From assembly GCA_012798365.1 (NCBI GenBank), contig JAAZNH010000267.1, positions 1 through 7,547 on the forward strand: a stretch of DNA of 7,547 nucleotides, given 5' to 3'. Below the pieces are notes generated by a model, which was not told the DNA's origin, ran no database searches, and worked only from the letters and a program-made list of their open reading frames with translations. Each line of letters opens with the position of its first letter. The first letter of the stretch is position 1. Positions 1 to 6,566 of this stretch are shown here, piece by piece. The position numbers and the translations under genes were made by a program. The DNA is from Methanomicrobiales archaeon. GTDB lineage: Archaea > Halobacteriota > Methanomicrobia > Methanomicrobiales > Methanospirillaceae.

Positions 1-140
1 GCCGGCACATAGTCCCCGAATTGTGCTGTGGTTATCACATGGTTGCGATCAATAAACGCAGAGGCTGGAGCAGCATATCCCGCAAATGCGATGATAATGC
101 AGGCGATAATGATCCGGTTCATCGTGTTATTGTCTGGCAT
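1..140 (-). CDS. Secreted protein, N-terminal part only (runs off left edge)
   Basis: Reading leftward from ATG at 140, 46 codons stay open to the window edge. The N-terminus has a short polar stretch with Arg9, a hydrophobic core at about residues 10-24 (IIIACIIIAFAG), and a signal peptidase I-like end, PASA at 25-28, followed by FIDRNHVITT. This is a standard Sec signal peptide, so the product is probably exported or surface-bound. Cys14 sits inside the hydrophobic core and is not in a lipobox context. A strong Shine-Dalgarno tract (GGGGAGGAAGG, about 147-157) lies a few bases before the ATG and supports this start. A second ATG at codon 7 would also keep the signal peptide. The gene begins 155 bases beyond the last gene of the large operon, on the same strand, with no clear terminator between, so readthrough is possible. 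The visible mature part is too short to assign a family. Confidence 0.72.
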   Translation of the reverse strand, partial: MPDNNTMNRIIIACIIIAFAGYAAPASAFIDRNHVITTAQFGDYVP

Positions 141-294
141 AGGTTTCCTTCCTCCCCTATCCCGTCACTATCCATACGGTGCGTTTTGTCCTGGTCAGCA
201 GATACTCCCAAAAAGGCACGGGCAGGAATAATGAAACGGCCGCGGGCTCCTTCAATTGATTTCCGTTTTCCCATTATTGGAACCGTCATTGCAT
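141..294 (-). other. Intergenic spacer between operon end and secreted-protein gene
   Basis: This 154-base gap holds the Shine-Dalgarno site of the secreted-protein gene next to position 141. Reading the minus strand there is only a T5 run (A5 at 210-214 on the plus strand), without a convincing hairpin. No clear archaeal TATA box was found. A TTTCATTATT stretch near 227-236 is the nearest candidate and is weak. Whether the downstream gene has its own promoter cannot be decided from the sequence. Confidence 0.4.
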
Positions 295-1062
295 TCACTC
301 TCTGTCAGTTCCCGCAAAAGGGAGGGCAGAAGCAGGTTTGCTGCCATTTTCGGGTTTTTCACTCATGCAATCCTCCAGCCTGCCATCATAATATACTTTC
401 ATCTCAAGCCTGTGGCCCCGTTCGTAGTGCTGCATACGCTTCCTGTACATCTTCTGGTCATGATGCAGGTTGTTCACGGTGAAAAACTCGTGGATGACTT
501 CGTGGAACGCAATCTGGTGCGTGAGGTACGCATTCTCGTACTCCTTGATCTCACGCGCAAGGATCAGGCAATCGTCATAGGTTAGTTCCGGATTACGTTC
601 CCCGTGCCTGCCCTTCCGGGCAAACTGCTTCCACGTGATATGGCCCGGAACACCGGCGCTGCGGCGGAGCATATGCGGGTAGATACGGCAGGCACTAAAG
701 CGCCGGTCATAGATCCGGCACCGACAACCATCCAGGAACCAGCAGGACCCGGCCTTATCATTTTTCATCCGGAGTGCATATCCACTCACGTAGACCATCC
801 CATACTGGTCACAGAACTCAGGATCCGGAGCAGGTACATACGCGGCAGGGTCGATCTTTTTCAGCGTATCCACATCGCGGTCAAGGAGGAAGATGTGATT
901 GTTTACCGATCGTGTACAACAGGCACCGCAGCACGTACACCGGAACCTTGCAGACCAGATATCGCTGGCAATCTGTTCAAGCGGATACGTAAAGAGGCGG
1001 TTACGCTCCTGCATCAGGGCAATAATCCGGTAGGGAAGGGGAATTTCTTCTGCGGATGTCAT
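295..1062 (-). CDS. YkgJ-type cysteine-cluster protein
   Basis: This 255-residue soluble protein carries the cysteine pattern of the YkgJ (CxxCxxCC) zinc- or iron-chelating family. The N-terminal cluster is FRCTCCGACC, with Cys42, Cys45, Cys48 and Cys49 plus an extra Cys44. The second half of the signature is at about 107-129: Cys107, Cys113, Cys115, then IYDRRFSACRIYP with Cys125. Cys165 may add a ligand. The family is thought to bind a metal or Fe-S centre, but its biochemical role is not generally known. The C-terminal region (about 170-255) is charged, rich in His and Tyr, and looks like a lineage-specific addition. The ATG overlaps the TGA of the gene before it (ATGA, four bases), and GGAGATGGAGC sits just upstream, so the start is well supported and translation is probably coupled. 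It is the last gene of the operon. A role in metal supply or modification for the upstream radical SAM enzymes is only a guess. Confidence 0.85.
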   Translation of the reverse strand: MTSAEEIPLPYRIIALMQERNRLFTYPLEQIASDIWSARFRCTCCGACCTRSVNNHIFLLDRDVDTLKKIDPAAYVPAPDPEFCDQYGMVYVSGYALRMKNDKAGSCWFLDGCRCRIYDRRFSACRIYPHMLRRSAGVPGHITWKQFARKGRHGERNPELTYDDCLILAREIKEYENAYLTHQIAFHEVIHEFFTVNNLHHDQKMYRKRMQHYERGHRLEMKVYYDGRLEDCMSEKPENGSKPASALPFAGTDRE

Positions 1063-1925
1063 GCTCCATCTCCGTGGATTTTCGTAATACAGGGCTCAAA
1101 ATCAATGCTGTCAAGGATGTATTCAGCTTCAAACCGCTCTCCGTCAGGCAGGATGAACTCTGCTTCGGTAACTTCCGGTATCCGGTACCCGTTGAAATCA
1201 AAATAGGATGAATAAAGGCAGGAAACCAGACCTGGTGCAGGCTGGCCGTTCGTGGTACTGCTCTCATGAATACAATTCATGCTTTCCATCCATCCCCGCT
1301 CGTCAAACCGTACGAGTGCTTCAGCGGATACCGTGCCATCGGTTATTACCGCCCGGGCTGCGGTGTTGTCGACCGGGTGCCACTGAATAAAGGTACAATG
1401 AGCATGAACCATGGGAAACAAGGGTGTGCAGGAAAGATACCGGAACAGCGCAGGCGAAACGATCTCGCTGTTGTTAATGTTACTGAGGGGAATAAGGGAG
1501 AACAGGTTCAGGTTCATCCCGGCACGGTGATCAACATAATAGTCAAAACGGTCCAGCCAGACCCCCGGAAGGTAGGCAAGTGTCGCCCGCCACCAGAATC
1601 CCGGGACGGCAATCGAGAACGCACATTCGCCCCCGAGGACCAGCCACCTCCCCTTTTTCCCGTACCGCGCCTTTCCATGGTATTTCATCCTGACACTTTC
1701 CGCAGATGCACACGTTCCAGCACCGGCAAATGATAAGTACCGCTGGACCGGTTCAGGGAGTAATCCGGTATCCCGCGGTAGAGGGAGTGCTGCATAGGAA
1801 ACAATCAGCCTGAGGTAGTTAACCTGTTCTTCGATCATGAGCGAGTAAAGATTCTCACCCAGTACGATGATGAACAGGAAGAGGGCAAGACACAGGACGA
1901 TGGTGAAAAGCAACAGGTCAAACAT
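1059..1925 (-). CDS. Membrane-anchored DUF6544/DUF6920-like protein
   Basis: The product has 288 residues. Residues about 3-23 form one hydrophobic helix (LLLFTIVLCLALFLFIIVL), probably a membrane anchor, followed by a roughly 260-residue soluble domain. That domain has features I associate from memory with the DUF6544/DUF6920 family: LPEPVQRYL (56-64), a GRWL segment (92-95), PGFWWRA (108-114), a Y/D-rich stretch followed by LFSLIPLSN (141-149), then ITDGTVSAEALVRFDERG (194-211), YRIPEVTEAEFILPDGE (247-263) and a tail ending the beta-rich fold. The function is unknown. Family and boundaries were judged by eye, so the DUF number should be treated as tentative. The ATG at 1925 overlaps the mscS-like stop by eight bases, and AGGAGGGC lies just upstream. 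Its stop overlaps the YkgJ-type start. Its place after a mechanosensitive channel suggests a membrane-related role, but nothing in the sequence proves it. Confidence 0.8.
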   Translation of the reverse strand: MFDLLLFTIVLCLALFLFIIVLGENLYSLMIEEQVNYLRLIVSYAALPLPRDTGLLPEPVQRYLSFAGAGTCASAESVRMKYHGKARYGKKGRWLVLGGECAFSIAVPGFWWRATLAYLPGVWLDRFDYYVDHRAGMNLNLFSLIPLSNINNSEIVSPALFRYLSCTPLFPMVHAHCTFIQWHPVDNTAARAVITDGTVSAEALVRFDERGWMESMNCIHESSTTNGQPAPGLVSCLYSSYFDFNGYRIPEVTEAEFILPDGERFEAEYILDSIDFEPCITKIHGDGA

Positions 1926-2985
1926 CCTGATGCCCTCCTGACCGCATATGGACGTCTACCTGCCGGAACGGGATCTCAATGCCCTCCTCCCGGAAACGAT
2001 CATCGATTCTTGTATTCAGGTAGTCCTGCACATCCCACGTAAAATCGTAGTTATTCGTATACAGGATGAGCTGGCCGTTCAGACTGGATTCTCCAAACTC
2101 GAGGAAATAGACTGATGGGGCAGGATCAAGGACTACCCAGGGGGTTTTGGCTGCTGCTTCGTTGGCAAGTTCCAGGAGTATCGTTTTGACTCTCCGGATA
2201 TTGCTGCCATATGCGACCGAGAACGGGATACGCACTTTCATGCGGATATCCGGCATCGCGTAATTGACAATAACGTTTGAAGTGAGTTTTGAGTTGGGGA
2301 TCGTAACGATCTGGAAGTCCAGGGTTTTGATCCGGGTGCTTCTTGGCCCGATACTGATGACATCTCCAAAAAACGTGTCATATTTTATCCGGTCACCAAT
2401 CCTGAACGGCTTGTCAACCGTGAGAATGGCGCCGCCCAGAAAATTACCGATAATCTCCTGGGCCGCAAGGGCGAGGGCTATGGCACCTATGCCGGCACCT
2501 GCAAGCATCGGGGTGATATCGATGCTGAACTCGGAGAGGATGAGCAGAAACGCAACAAACCAGATGAGATACCGGGAGATCACTTCCAGCATCGGGAGCA
2601 GCTGGTCGTCAGCTTCGGTCTGGGTTTTGGATGCAAGCCACCGGCCGTAGGTCGTAATAACGTTATAGCTGAATGAAGAGACGATCCAGGAGGCTATGAT
2701 GATGAAAACAGAATTAATGATCTGGTAACCGGTGATGGAAATCTCACCAATGGTCCAATGCATCGCATCCGGTCCGATGACAAACGCGGTCAGGGCTATG
2801 TAGATGGTGACTGCAAGGATGGAGACAATCAATGGTTTTCCCGTTGCAAGCAGGATGATATCATCGATAAGGGTCTCAGTCTTTTCCGCCTTTCTCTGGA
2901 GCCAGCAGTAGACAACGTAGGTCAGGATTGCGGCAACAAGACCCGCGGCGATCGTAATCCCGGCATACCCATAATTGGCATCCAT
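1918..2985 (-). CDS. MscS-family small-conductance mechanosensitive channel
   Basis: This 355-residue membrane protein opens under membrane tension to release solutes during hypo-osmotic shock. Hydrophobic segments lie at about 6-28, 50-71, 90-111 and 136-154. The glycine/alanine-rich pore helix typical of MscS TM3 follows at about 160-188 (GAGIGAIALALAAQEIIGN). The beta domain is clear: PFRIGDRI at 193-200, then RSTRIKT at 215-221, IPNSKL at 229-234 and a closing NY at about 241-242. The C-terminal alpha/beta domain ends in the family-typical EEGIEIPFRQVDVH. It has more N-terminal helices than E. coli MscS (286 residues). A GTG at 2991 is also in frame, but AAGAGG at 2994-2999 is eight bases from the ATG at 2985 and only two from that GTG, so the ATG was chosen. 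The gene begins two bases after the ablB stop, which couples the release channel to the solute-synthesis genes. Confidence 0.95.
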   Translation of the reverse strand: MDANYGYAGITIAAGLVAAILTYVVYCWLQRKAEKTETLIDDIILLATGKPLIVSILAVTIYIALTAFVIGPDAMHWTIGEISITGYQIINSVFIIIASWIVSSFSYNVITTYGRWLASKTQTEADDQLLPMLEVISRYLIWFVAFLLILSEFSIDITPMLAGAGIGAIALALAAQEIIGNFLGGAILTVDKPFRIGDRIKYDTFFGDVISIGPRSTRIKTLDFQIVTIPNSKLTSNVIVNYAMPDIRMKVRIPFSVAYGSNIRRVKTILLELANEAAAKTPWVVLDPAPSVYFLEFGESSLNGQLILYTNNYDFTWDVQDYLNTRIDDRFREEGIEIPFRQVDVHMRSGGHQDV

Positions 2986-2987
2986 GG

Positions 2988-3824
2988 TCACAGCCTCTTG
3001 TACCAGACGTTCATGCTTTCAATCGATCCGCAGATATTGGTATTGTTGGGAAGCTGTCCGCCAAATTCGTACCCGGCTCCTGCAAATACGGTATTAATCG
3101 GCCCGGACACCGCCCTGCAGATCGTGAAGGCCAGCCGGATCCCTTCCTTTTTCATATCGGTCTCCATTGCATGGAGAAGGTGGCTTGCAAATCCCCGCCC
3201 CCGGAAAAGGGGGCTCGTTGCGAAATCTGTAACTTCAATGATCCGGTTGGAAGAATCCACCTCGCAGGAAGCTACCGCAGCAAGGATGTGGGATTTTTTT
3301 ACCACATAGTACCTTGTGTGATCCTGCAGCGATTTGCGGATAAACTCATCATCCGTTATCGGAAAGGGGTACGTTTTAAATACCGTCTGGTAGAGTCTTG
3401 CAATCTCTGTTGCATCCCCTGCATGAGCATGCATGAGCGAGAAGCCCTCCGGGAGAACGTGAGGGGCTCTCCTGCCCGCGTGTACGAAAGCTTCTGAGAG
3501 GGTATTGGCGATAATCGTTGCATCCCGGACATTTTTTCGTTCGGGATCCAGATACTTTGCCATGAATACCGCAGGCTCATCCTGATAAAACAGGGGCACG
3601 GTTGCTTCGCTGACATACCCGGCATGAGAAAACGGTTCTTGAGCAGATTCAGGAACCTTGACAAAGATTTTCGAATAGCCCTCCTTTCGGGCAAGGTCAT
3701 CAGCCAGCCGGATGATGTCGGGAATATCTTCCCTTGCAAGTTTCATCACATACACCCGGTTGTTGAAGTGTCCGTGCTGGATGACACTGCTGCCATGGTT
3801 CATGATGACATCATTGTGCGTCAT
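2988..3824 (-). CDS. ablB: Beta-lysine N6-acetyltransferase (AblB)
   Basis: A 278-residue cytoplasmic GNAT enzyme expected to acetylate the epsilon-amino group of beta-lysine with acetyl-CoA, giving the compatible solute N-epsilon-acetyl-beta-lysine. The C-terminal half has the GNAT core: strand IIEVTDFATSP (195-205), then the acetyl-CoA pyrophosphate loop FRGRGFASHLL (207-217), then helix and strand to ICRAVSGPINTVFAGAGYE (235-253). The first ~110 residues form the extra N-terminal domain of this family, with VYVMKLAREDIPDIIRLADD (24-43) and KIFVKVP (52-58). Length fits the family. The assignment rests on this motif set and on its place immediately after lysine 2,3-aminomutase, the known ablA-ablB arrangement. 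CGGAGG lies four bases before ATG 3824. The start overlaps the ablA stop by 14 bases. A second ATG at codon 8 lacks a ribosome site. Confidence 0.93.
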   Translation of the reverse strand: MTHNDVIMNHGSSVIQHGHFNNRVYVMKLAREDIPDIIRLADDLARKEGYSKIFVKVPESAQEPFSHAGYVSEATVPLFYQDEPAVFMAKYLDPERKNVRDATIIANTLSEAFVHAGRRAPHVLPEGFSLMHAHAGDATEIARLYQTVFKTYPFPITDDEFIRKSLQDHTRYYVVKKSHILAAVASCEVDSSNRIIEVTDFATSPLFRGRGFASHLLHAMETDMKKEGIRLAFTICRAVSGPINTVFAGAGYEFGGQLPNNTNICGSIESMNVWYKRL

Positions 3825-5316
3825 CGTGCCTCCGCTCCATCCTGTCGGTATTTTCAGGGATCAGCGTTGTCGTGGCATCATAATCAGCAAGCAGTTTTGC
3901 AACACCGACAACCCTGGACTCATCCGCGCGGTCGGTATTCAGCTGGAGTTTGCAGGCGTCACAGTCCCCGTTACAGAAGATACGGTCATAACGGGCCGGT
4001 TCCTGGTATGTGCAGATCATTCCCTCGTAATTCCTCAGGACAACCTTGTGAACAGACCATGTCAGAAGATAATTGGGAAAAACCGGGATCTTTCCTCCCC
4101 CTCCCGGAGCATCGACAACATAGCGGGGCACGGCAAACCCGCTCGTGTGACCGATTAAATTCTCCATAATTTCGATACCTTTCGATACGGGGGTCCGGAA
4201 ATGACTGATTCCTTCTGACAGGTCACACTGGTAAAGATAATACGGGCGTATCCGGTTTTTTACCAGCTGGTGGACAAGGGCCTTCATGATGCGGGGGCAG
4301 TCATTGATGCCGGCAAGGAGGACCGACTGGTTTCCAAGGGGGATGCCGGCATCCGCGAGTTTCTTCACCGCTGCCTGCGCGGACTCCGTCATTTCCTTGG
4401 GGTGGTTAAACTGCATGTTGACCCAGACCGGGTGGTGTTTTTTCAGGACCGCCACAAGTTCATCAGTGACCCGGAACGGGAGGACTACCGGGACGCGGGT
4501 ACCAATCCTTATTACTTCAACATGAGGGATGGACCGAAGTTCAGTGAGGATCCAGTCAAGGTAATCATCGCTGAGCATGAACGGATCTCCGCCGGACAAC
4601 AGGACATCACGGACCTGGGGATGCGTGCGGATATACGTAATAGCCCGCTGGATCTCATCCTTTCCCGGGATAGAATCTACATCCCCCACCTTTCGTTTGC
4701 GTGTGCAGTGCCGGCAGTACATGGCACAGGTATTACTGACCAGGAACAGCACCCGGTCCGGGTAACGGTGCGTGATACATGAGCAGGGGCTGTCCTTGTC
4801 TTCGGCAAGAGGATCGGCAAGCTCGTACGTTTCCACGATAAGTTCTGCCGGGGACGGGAATGCCTGTTTGAAGATAGGATCGTTTTTGTAATCGTTCACA
4901 TCGATGAGCGAGAGGTAATACGGCGTAATGCTGAAGGGGAACTTCTCAATGGTTTTTTTGATGCGCTCCTGTTCATCATGGCTGAACCGGATTCCCAGGA
5001 TCTGCTGGAATGTCTCAATATCCCTGATGGCATGACGTACCTGCCAGCGCCAGTCTTTCCAGTATTCCGGCCCGGTTTCACCCGGGGCCGCTCTTGGGTT
5101 GATTACCCCCTTATCCCGGGGCTGTTCAGCCCCGTGGTAATAGGCTTTGACGATTGAAACGACATCTTTGAATGTGTTCCTGAACTGCCCCCCAATACTC
5201 TGGAAGGGAGCAGGTTCCGGTGTTCTGTCCGCGCTCTGCGCCGCTTTTTTGTGCGTTTGTGCTGAAGAGGATATTGTAGCACCCCCCTCAAAACAGCCAC
5301 ACCTTCTGTTTTTCAA
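3811..5316 (-). CDS. ablA: Lysine 2,3-aminomutase (AblA), with N-terminal extension
   Basis: A radical SAM, pyridoxal-phosphate enzyme that converts L-lysine to L-beta-lysine, the first step to N-epsilon-acetyl-beta-lysine. Numbered from TTG 5316 (501 residues): [4Fe-4S]-SAM cysteines 197, 201 and 204 in CAMYCRHC; Arg206, equivalent to the lysine-carboxylate ligand Arg134 of the clostridial enzyme; SGGDP at 241-245 for SAM; CDLS with Asp365 and VVDAPGGGGK with Asp402, the two acids that hold the substrate epsilon-amine; and Lys409 for PLP. Zinc-site cysteines are conserved at 340, 452 and 455, with a further Cys448. All key residues are present, so it should be a true lysine enzyme. The conserved core begins near residue 84 (EYWKDWRWQVRH), so about 65-70 residues precede it beyond the clostridial protein. 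The start is uncertain. TTG 5316 is the only conventional one, overlaps the upstream gene by 29 bases and has a poor ribosome site. A strong site instead points to an in-frame ATA at 5274 (487 residues). Confidence 0.95.
   Translation of the reverse strand: MKNRRCGCFEGGATISSSAQTHKKAAQSADRTPEPAPFQSIGGQFRNTFKDVVSIVKAYYHGAEQPRDKGVINPRAAPGETGPEYWKDWRWQVRHAIRDIETFQQILGIRFSHDEQERIKKTIEKFPFSITPYYLSLIDVNDYKNDPIFKQAFPSPAELIVETYELADPLAEDKDSPCSCITHRYPDRVLFLVSNTCAMYCRHCTRKRKVGDVDSIPGKDEIQRAITYIRTHPQVRDVLLSGGDPFMLSDDYLDWILTELRSIPHVEVIRIGTRVPVVLPFRVTDELVAVLKKHHPVWVNMQFNHPKEMTESAQAAVKKLADAGIPLGNQSVLLAGINDCPRIMKALVHQLVKNRIRPYYLYQCDLSEGISHFRTPVSKGIEIMENLIGHTSGFAVPRYVVDAPGGGGKIPVFPNYLLTWSVHKVVLRNYEGMICTYQEPARYDRIFCNGDCDACKLQLNTDRADESRVVGVAKLLADYDATTTLIPENTDRMERRHDDAQ
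5272..5289 (-). promoter_or_regulatory. Ribosome binding site of ablA, placed before an in-frame ATA
   Basis: On the minus strand GAGGGGGGTG (5280-5289) overlaps the TGA of the upstream radical SAM gene and is followed by CTACA and then ATA (5272-5274) in the ablA frame. The five-base spacing is normal for a start codon. No ATG or GTG lies in the ablA frame near this point, and the first conventional start, TTG at 5316, has only GGCAGAAG upstream. AUA initiation is therefore a real possibility. Confidence 0.5.
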
Positions 5317-6412
5317 CTTCTGCCGTCAGGTGCTGGTAATCGTCAAACCAGCGGGCAACCGGATTTGAGCGGAAGACCATGAACTTCCCGATATCCACAG
5401 CATCGGCTGCCTGGTGGTAGCGCATGAATACGTGTTCTGCTGTCTTTCCGACCACCTCAATCTTGCCGGTGGCATGGGACATGACGAACCGCGCCCGTTT
5501 TGCAAGACCGGAGCATGCCTGCCAGGACTTCTGCAGGACATCGTAGGACTCCTCCAGCGGGACCTGGAAGAAACCATTGCCGGTTGTCGGCCGGCACTGG
5601 AAGACGTAATACGGCGATATCCCGGCAAAGGAAACCTTCCGGAAGAGGGCGGTCAGCGTTTCGGCATTATCATTGATGCCGTTGAGAATGGGGGTCTGGT
5701 TAACGACAATAACCCCGGCTTTTCTGAGCGCTTCGGCTGCCTCTATCGAGACCGGGGTGATCTCCCGCGGGTGGTTGAAATGGGCCATCAGGTAGATCCG
5801 CTTTTCCGGTGTGCTGTACCGGGAGAGGGTATGCAGGAGTTCTGCATCGTTGAGAATCCGGTACGGGTTATAGGCAAGCATCTTGCTGCCGATCCGGATG
5901 ATGCTGACATGCGGGATCTCCCGCAGTTCGCGCAGGACCGGCTCCAGCTGCCGGGTAGCGAGCATCAGCGGATCGCCCCCCGTCAGGAGGACGTTGGTTA
6001 TCTCCTTATGTTCACGGATATACTCAAGGTTTCCGGATACATCTTTGACGGTCTCGCGTTCGCAGGACATGAAAAGCCGTTTGCGGAAACAGAAGCGGCA
6101 GATGCCGCCGCAGACATCAGTGAGGAGAAGAAGGCCGGTCTGGTCATATTTGTGCTGGAGGCCGGGTTGTTTTGTGTAATCTTTTTCACAGGACGGATCG
6201 CAGGACCCGCTGCCGTTGAGTTCCCGGATGTCGGGAATCACAATCCTGCGCAGCGGATCGTGGCCGTCTTTCCAGTCAATCAGCGAGAGATAGTACTCGT
6301 TTGAGCGGAACGGGAACATGTCGGTCACCGTCTCCATCTTCTCCCTCGCTTTGGGAGCGAGCCCGACAAGGTTGTCGAGTTCGGAAATTGATGTAATGTA
6401 CTTAGGGTTCAC
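5288..6412 (-). CDS. KamA-family radical SAM aminomutase paralogue, substrate uncertain
   Basis: A 374-residue homologue of lysine 2,3-aminomutase and the first gene of the operon. It keeps the radical SAM cluster C101-x3-C105-x2-C108 (CGGICRFC), Arg110 at the substrate-carboxylate position, TGGDP (144-148) and a probable PLP lysine, Lys317, in SHATGKIEVVG. It departs from AblA where the lysine side chain is read: the segment YYVFQCRPTTG puts Arg274 where AblA has the first aspartate, and the second aspartate in VVDAPGGGGK has no acidic counterpart in RFVMSHATGK. The zinc cysteines are absent (Asn249 at the GIND-C position), and the C-terminus is different. It is therefore unlikely to use lysine. 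An amino acid with an acidic or neutral side chain is more plausible, for example glutamate, since beta-glutamate is another methanogen osmolyte. Similar proteins are often labelled lysine 2,3-aminomutase by homology alone. The start is GTG 6412, set by GAGGTGA (6418-6424) five bases upstream. Confidence 0.88.
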   Translation of the reverse strand: MNPKYITSISELDNLVGLAPKAREKMETVTDMFPFRSNEYYLSLIDWKDGHDPLRRIVIPDIRELNGSGSCDPSCEKDYTKQPGLQHKYDQTGLLLLTDVCGGICRFCFRKRLFMSCERETVKDVSGNLEYIREHKEITNVLLTGGDPLMLATRQLEPVLRELREIPHVSIIRIGSKMLAYNPYRILNDAELLHTLSRYSTPEKRIYLMAHFNHPREITPVSIEAAEALRKAGVIVVNQTPILNGINDNAETLTALFRKVSFAGISPYYVFQCRPTTGNGFFQVPLEESYDVLQKSWQACSGLAKRARFVMSHATGKIEVVGKTAEHVFMRYHQAADAVDIGKFMVFRSNPVARWFDDYQHLTAEVEKQKVWLF

Positions 6413-6417
6413 TTATA

Positions 6418-6424
6418 TCACCTC
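6418..6424 (-). promoter_or_regulatory. Ribosome binding site fixing the GTG start of the operon's first gene
   Basis: GAGGTGA on the minus strand matches the archaeal 16S rRNA tail closely and sits five bases (TATAA) before GTG 6412. No better start lies nearby in frame, so this site decides the start of the radical SAM paralogue. Confidence 0.8.
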
Positions 6425-6513
6425 GGTTCTGGGGGCTATGCTCTGCCGGTAAGAGGGCAGGGGTTGAGCGGTGCGAAAATTCTGGATGATCACGAACAGT
6501 AATTTCTGCGTAC

Positions 6514-6535
6514 CTGAGTGCACCACTCAGTGAGT
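6514..6535. repeat. Overlapping palindromes, possible operator
   Basis: CTGAGTG (6514-6520) and CACTCAG (6524-6530) form a perfect seven-base inverted repeat around CAC. The right arm is reused in a second palindrome, ACTCA-G-TGAGT (6525-6535). Three GAGTG-type half-sites are thus packed into 22 bases. If transcription of the operon starts about 25 bases from the TTTAAA box at 6554-6559, the start point would fall near 6530, inside this element, a common place for a repressor site. It could instead be a small hairpin at the 5' end of the leader. Confidence 0.45.
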
Positions 6536-6553
6536 TTTCCTTGGGGCTCATCC

Positions 6554-6566
6554 TTTAAACCCTTTC
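6554..6566 (-). promoter_or_regulatory. Candidate archaeal promoter of the six-gene operon (BRE/TATA)
   Basis: The minus strand reads GAAAGGGTTTAAA here, a purine-rich BRE-like tract just before a TTTAAA TATA-like box (6554-6559). It is about 140 bases upstream of GTG 6412, which would give a leader of roughly 115-120 bases. TTTAAA is itself palindromic, so direction is judged only from the flanking purines. No better TATA box is seen nearer the operon. Confidence is modest because the box is short. Confidence 0.4.

Noticed and set aside
28..231. Plus-strand 67-residue frame over the signal-peptide gene
   Set aside because: Antisense to the minus-strand gene start. Its hydrophobic stretch is the reverse complement of the Ile-rich signal peptide, and it has no ribosome site.
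119..274. Minus-strand 51-residue frame between the YkgJ-type gene and the secreted-protein gene
   Set aside because: It has a plausible ATG at 274 but no ribosome site, overlaps the well-supported signal-peptide gene by 22 bases and has no recognisable motif.
604..1206. Plus-strand 200-residue frame over the YkgJ-type and DUF6544-like genes
   Set aside because: It is antisense to two overlapping genes with good starts and family motifs, and its own sequence has no family features.
3421..3440. Tandem repeat GCATGAGCAT / GCATGAGCGA
   Set aside because: It is short, lies inside ablB and simply encodes a His-Ala-His-Ala stretch; two copies are not enough to call a repeat element.
5414..6304. 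Long plus-strand frame (296 residues) over the radical SAM paralogue
   Set aside because: It is fully antisense to a gene with conserved catalytic motifs and shows no recognisable domain; it looks like a shadow of GC-rich coding sequence.
6413..6535. Operon leader considered as a riboswitch
   Set aside because: No known aptamer core (lysine, SAM or others) could be recognised; only short, weak stems are present besides the palindromes already listed.
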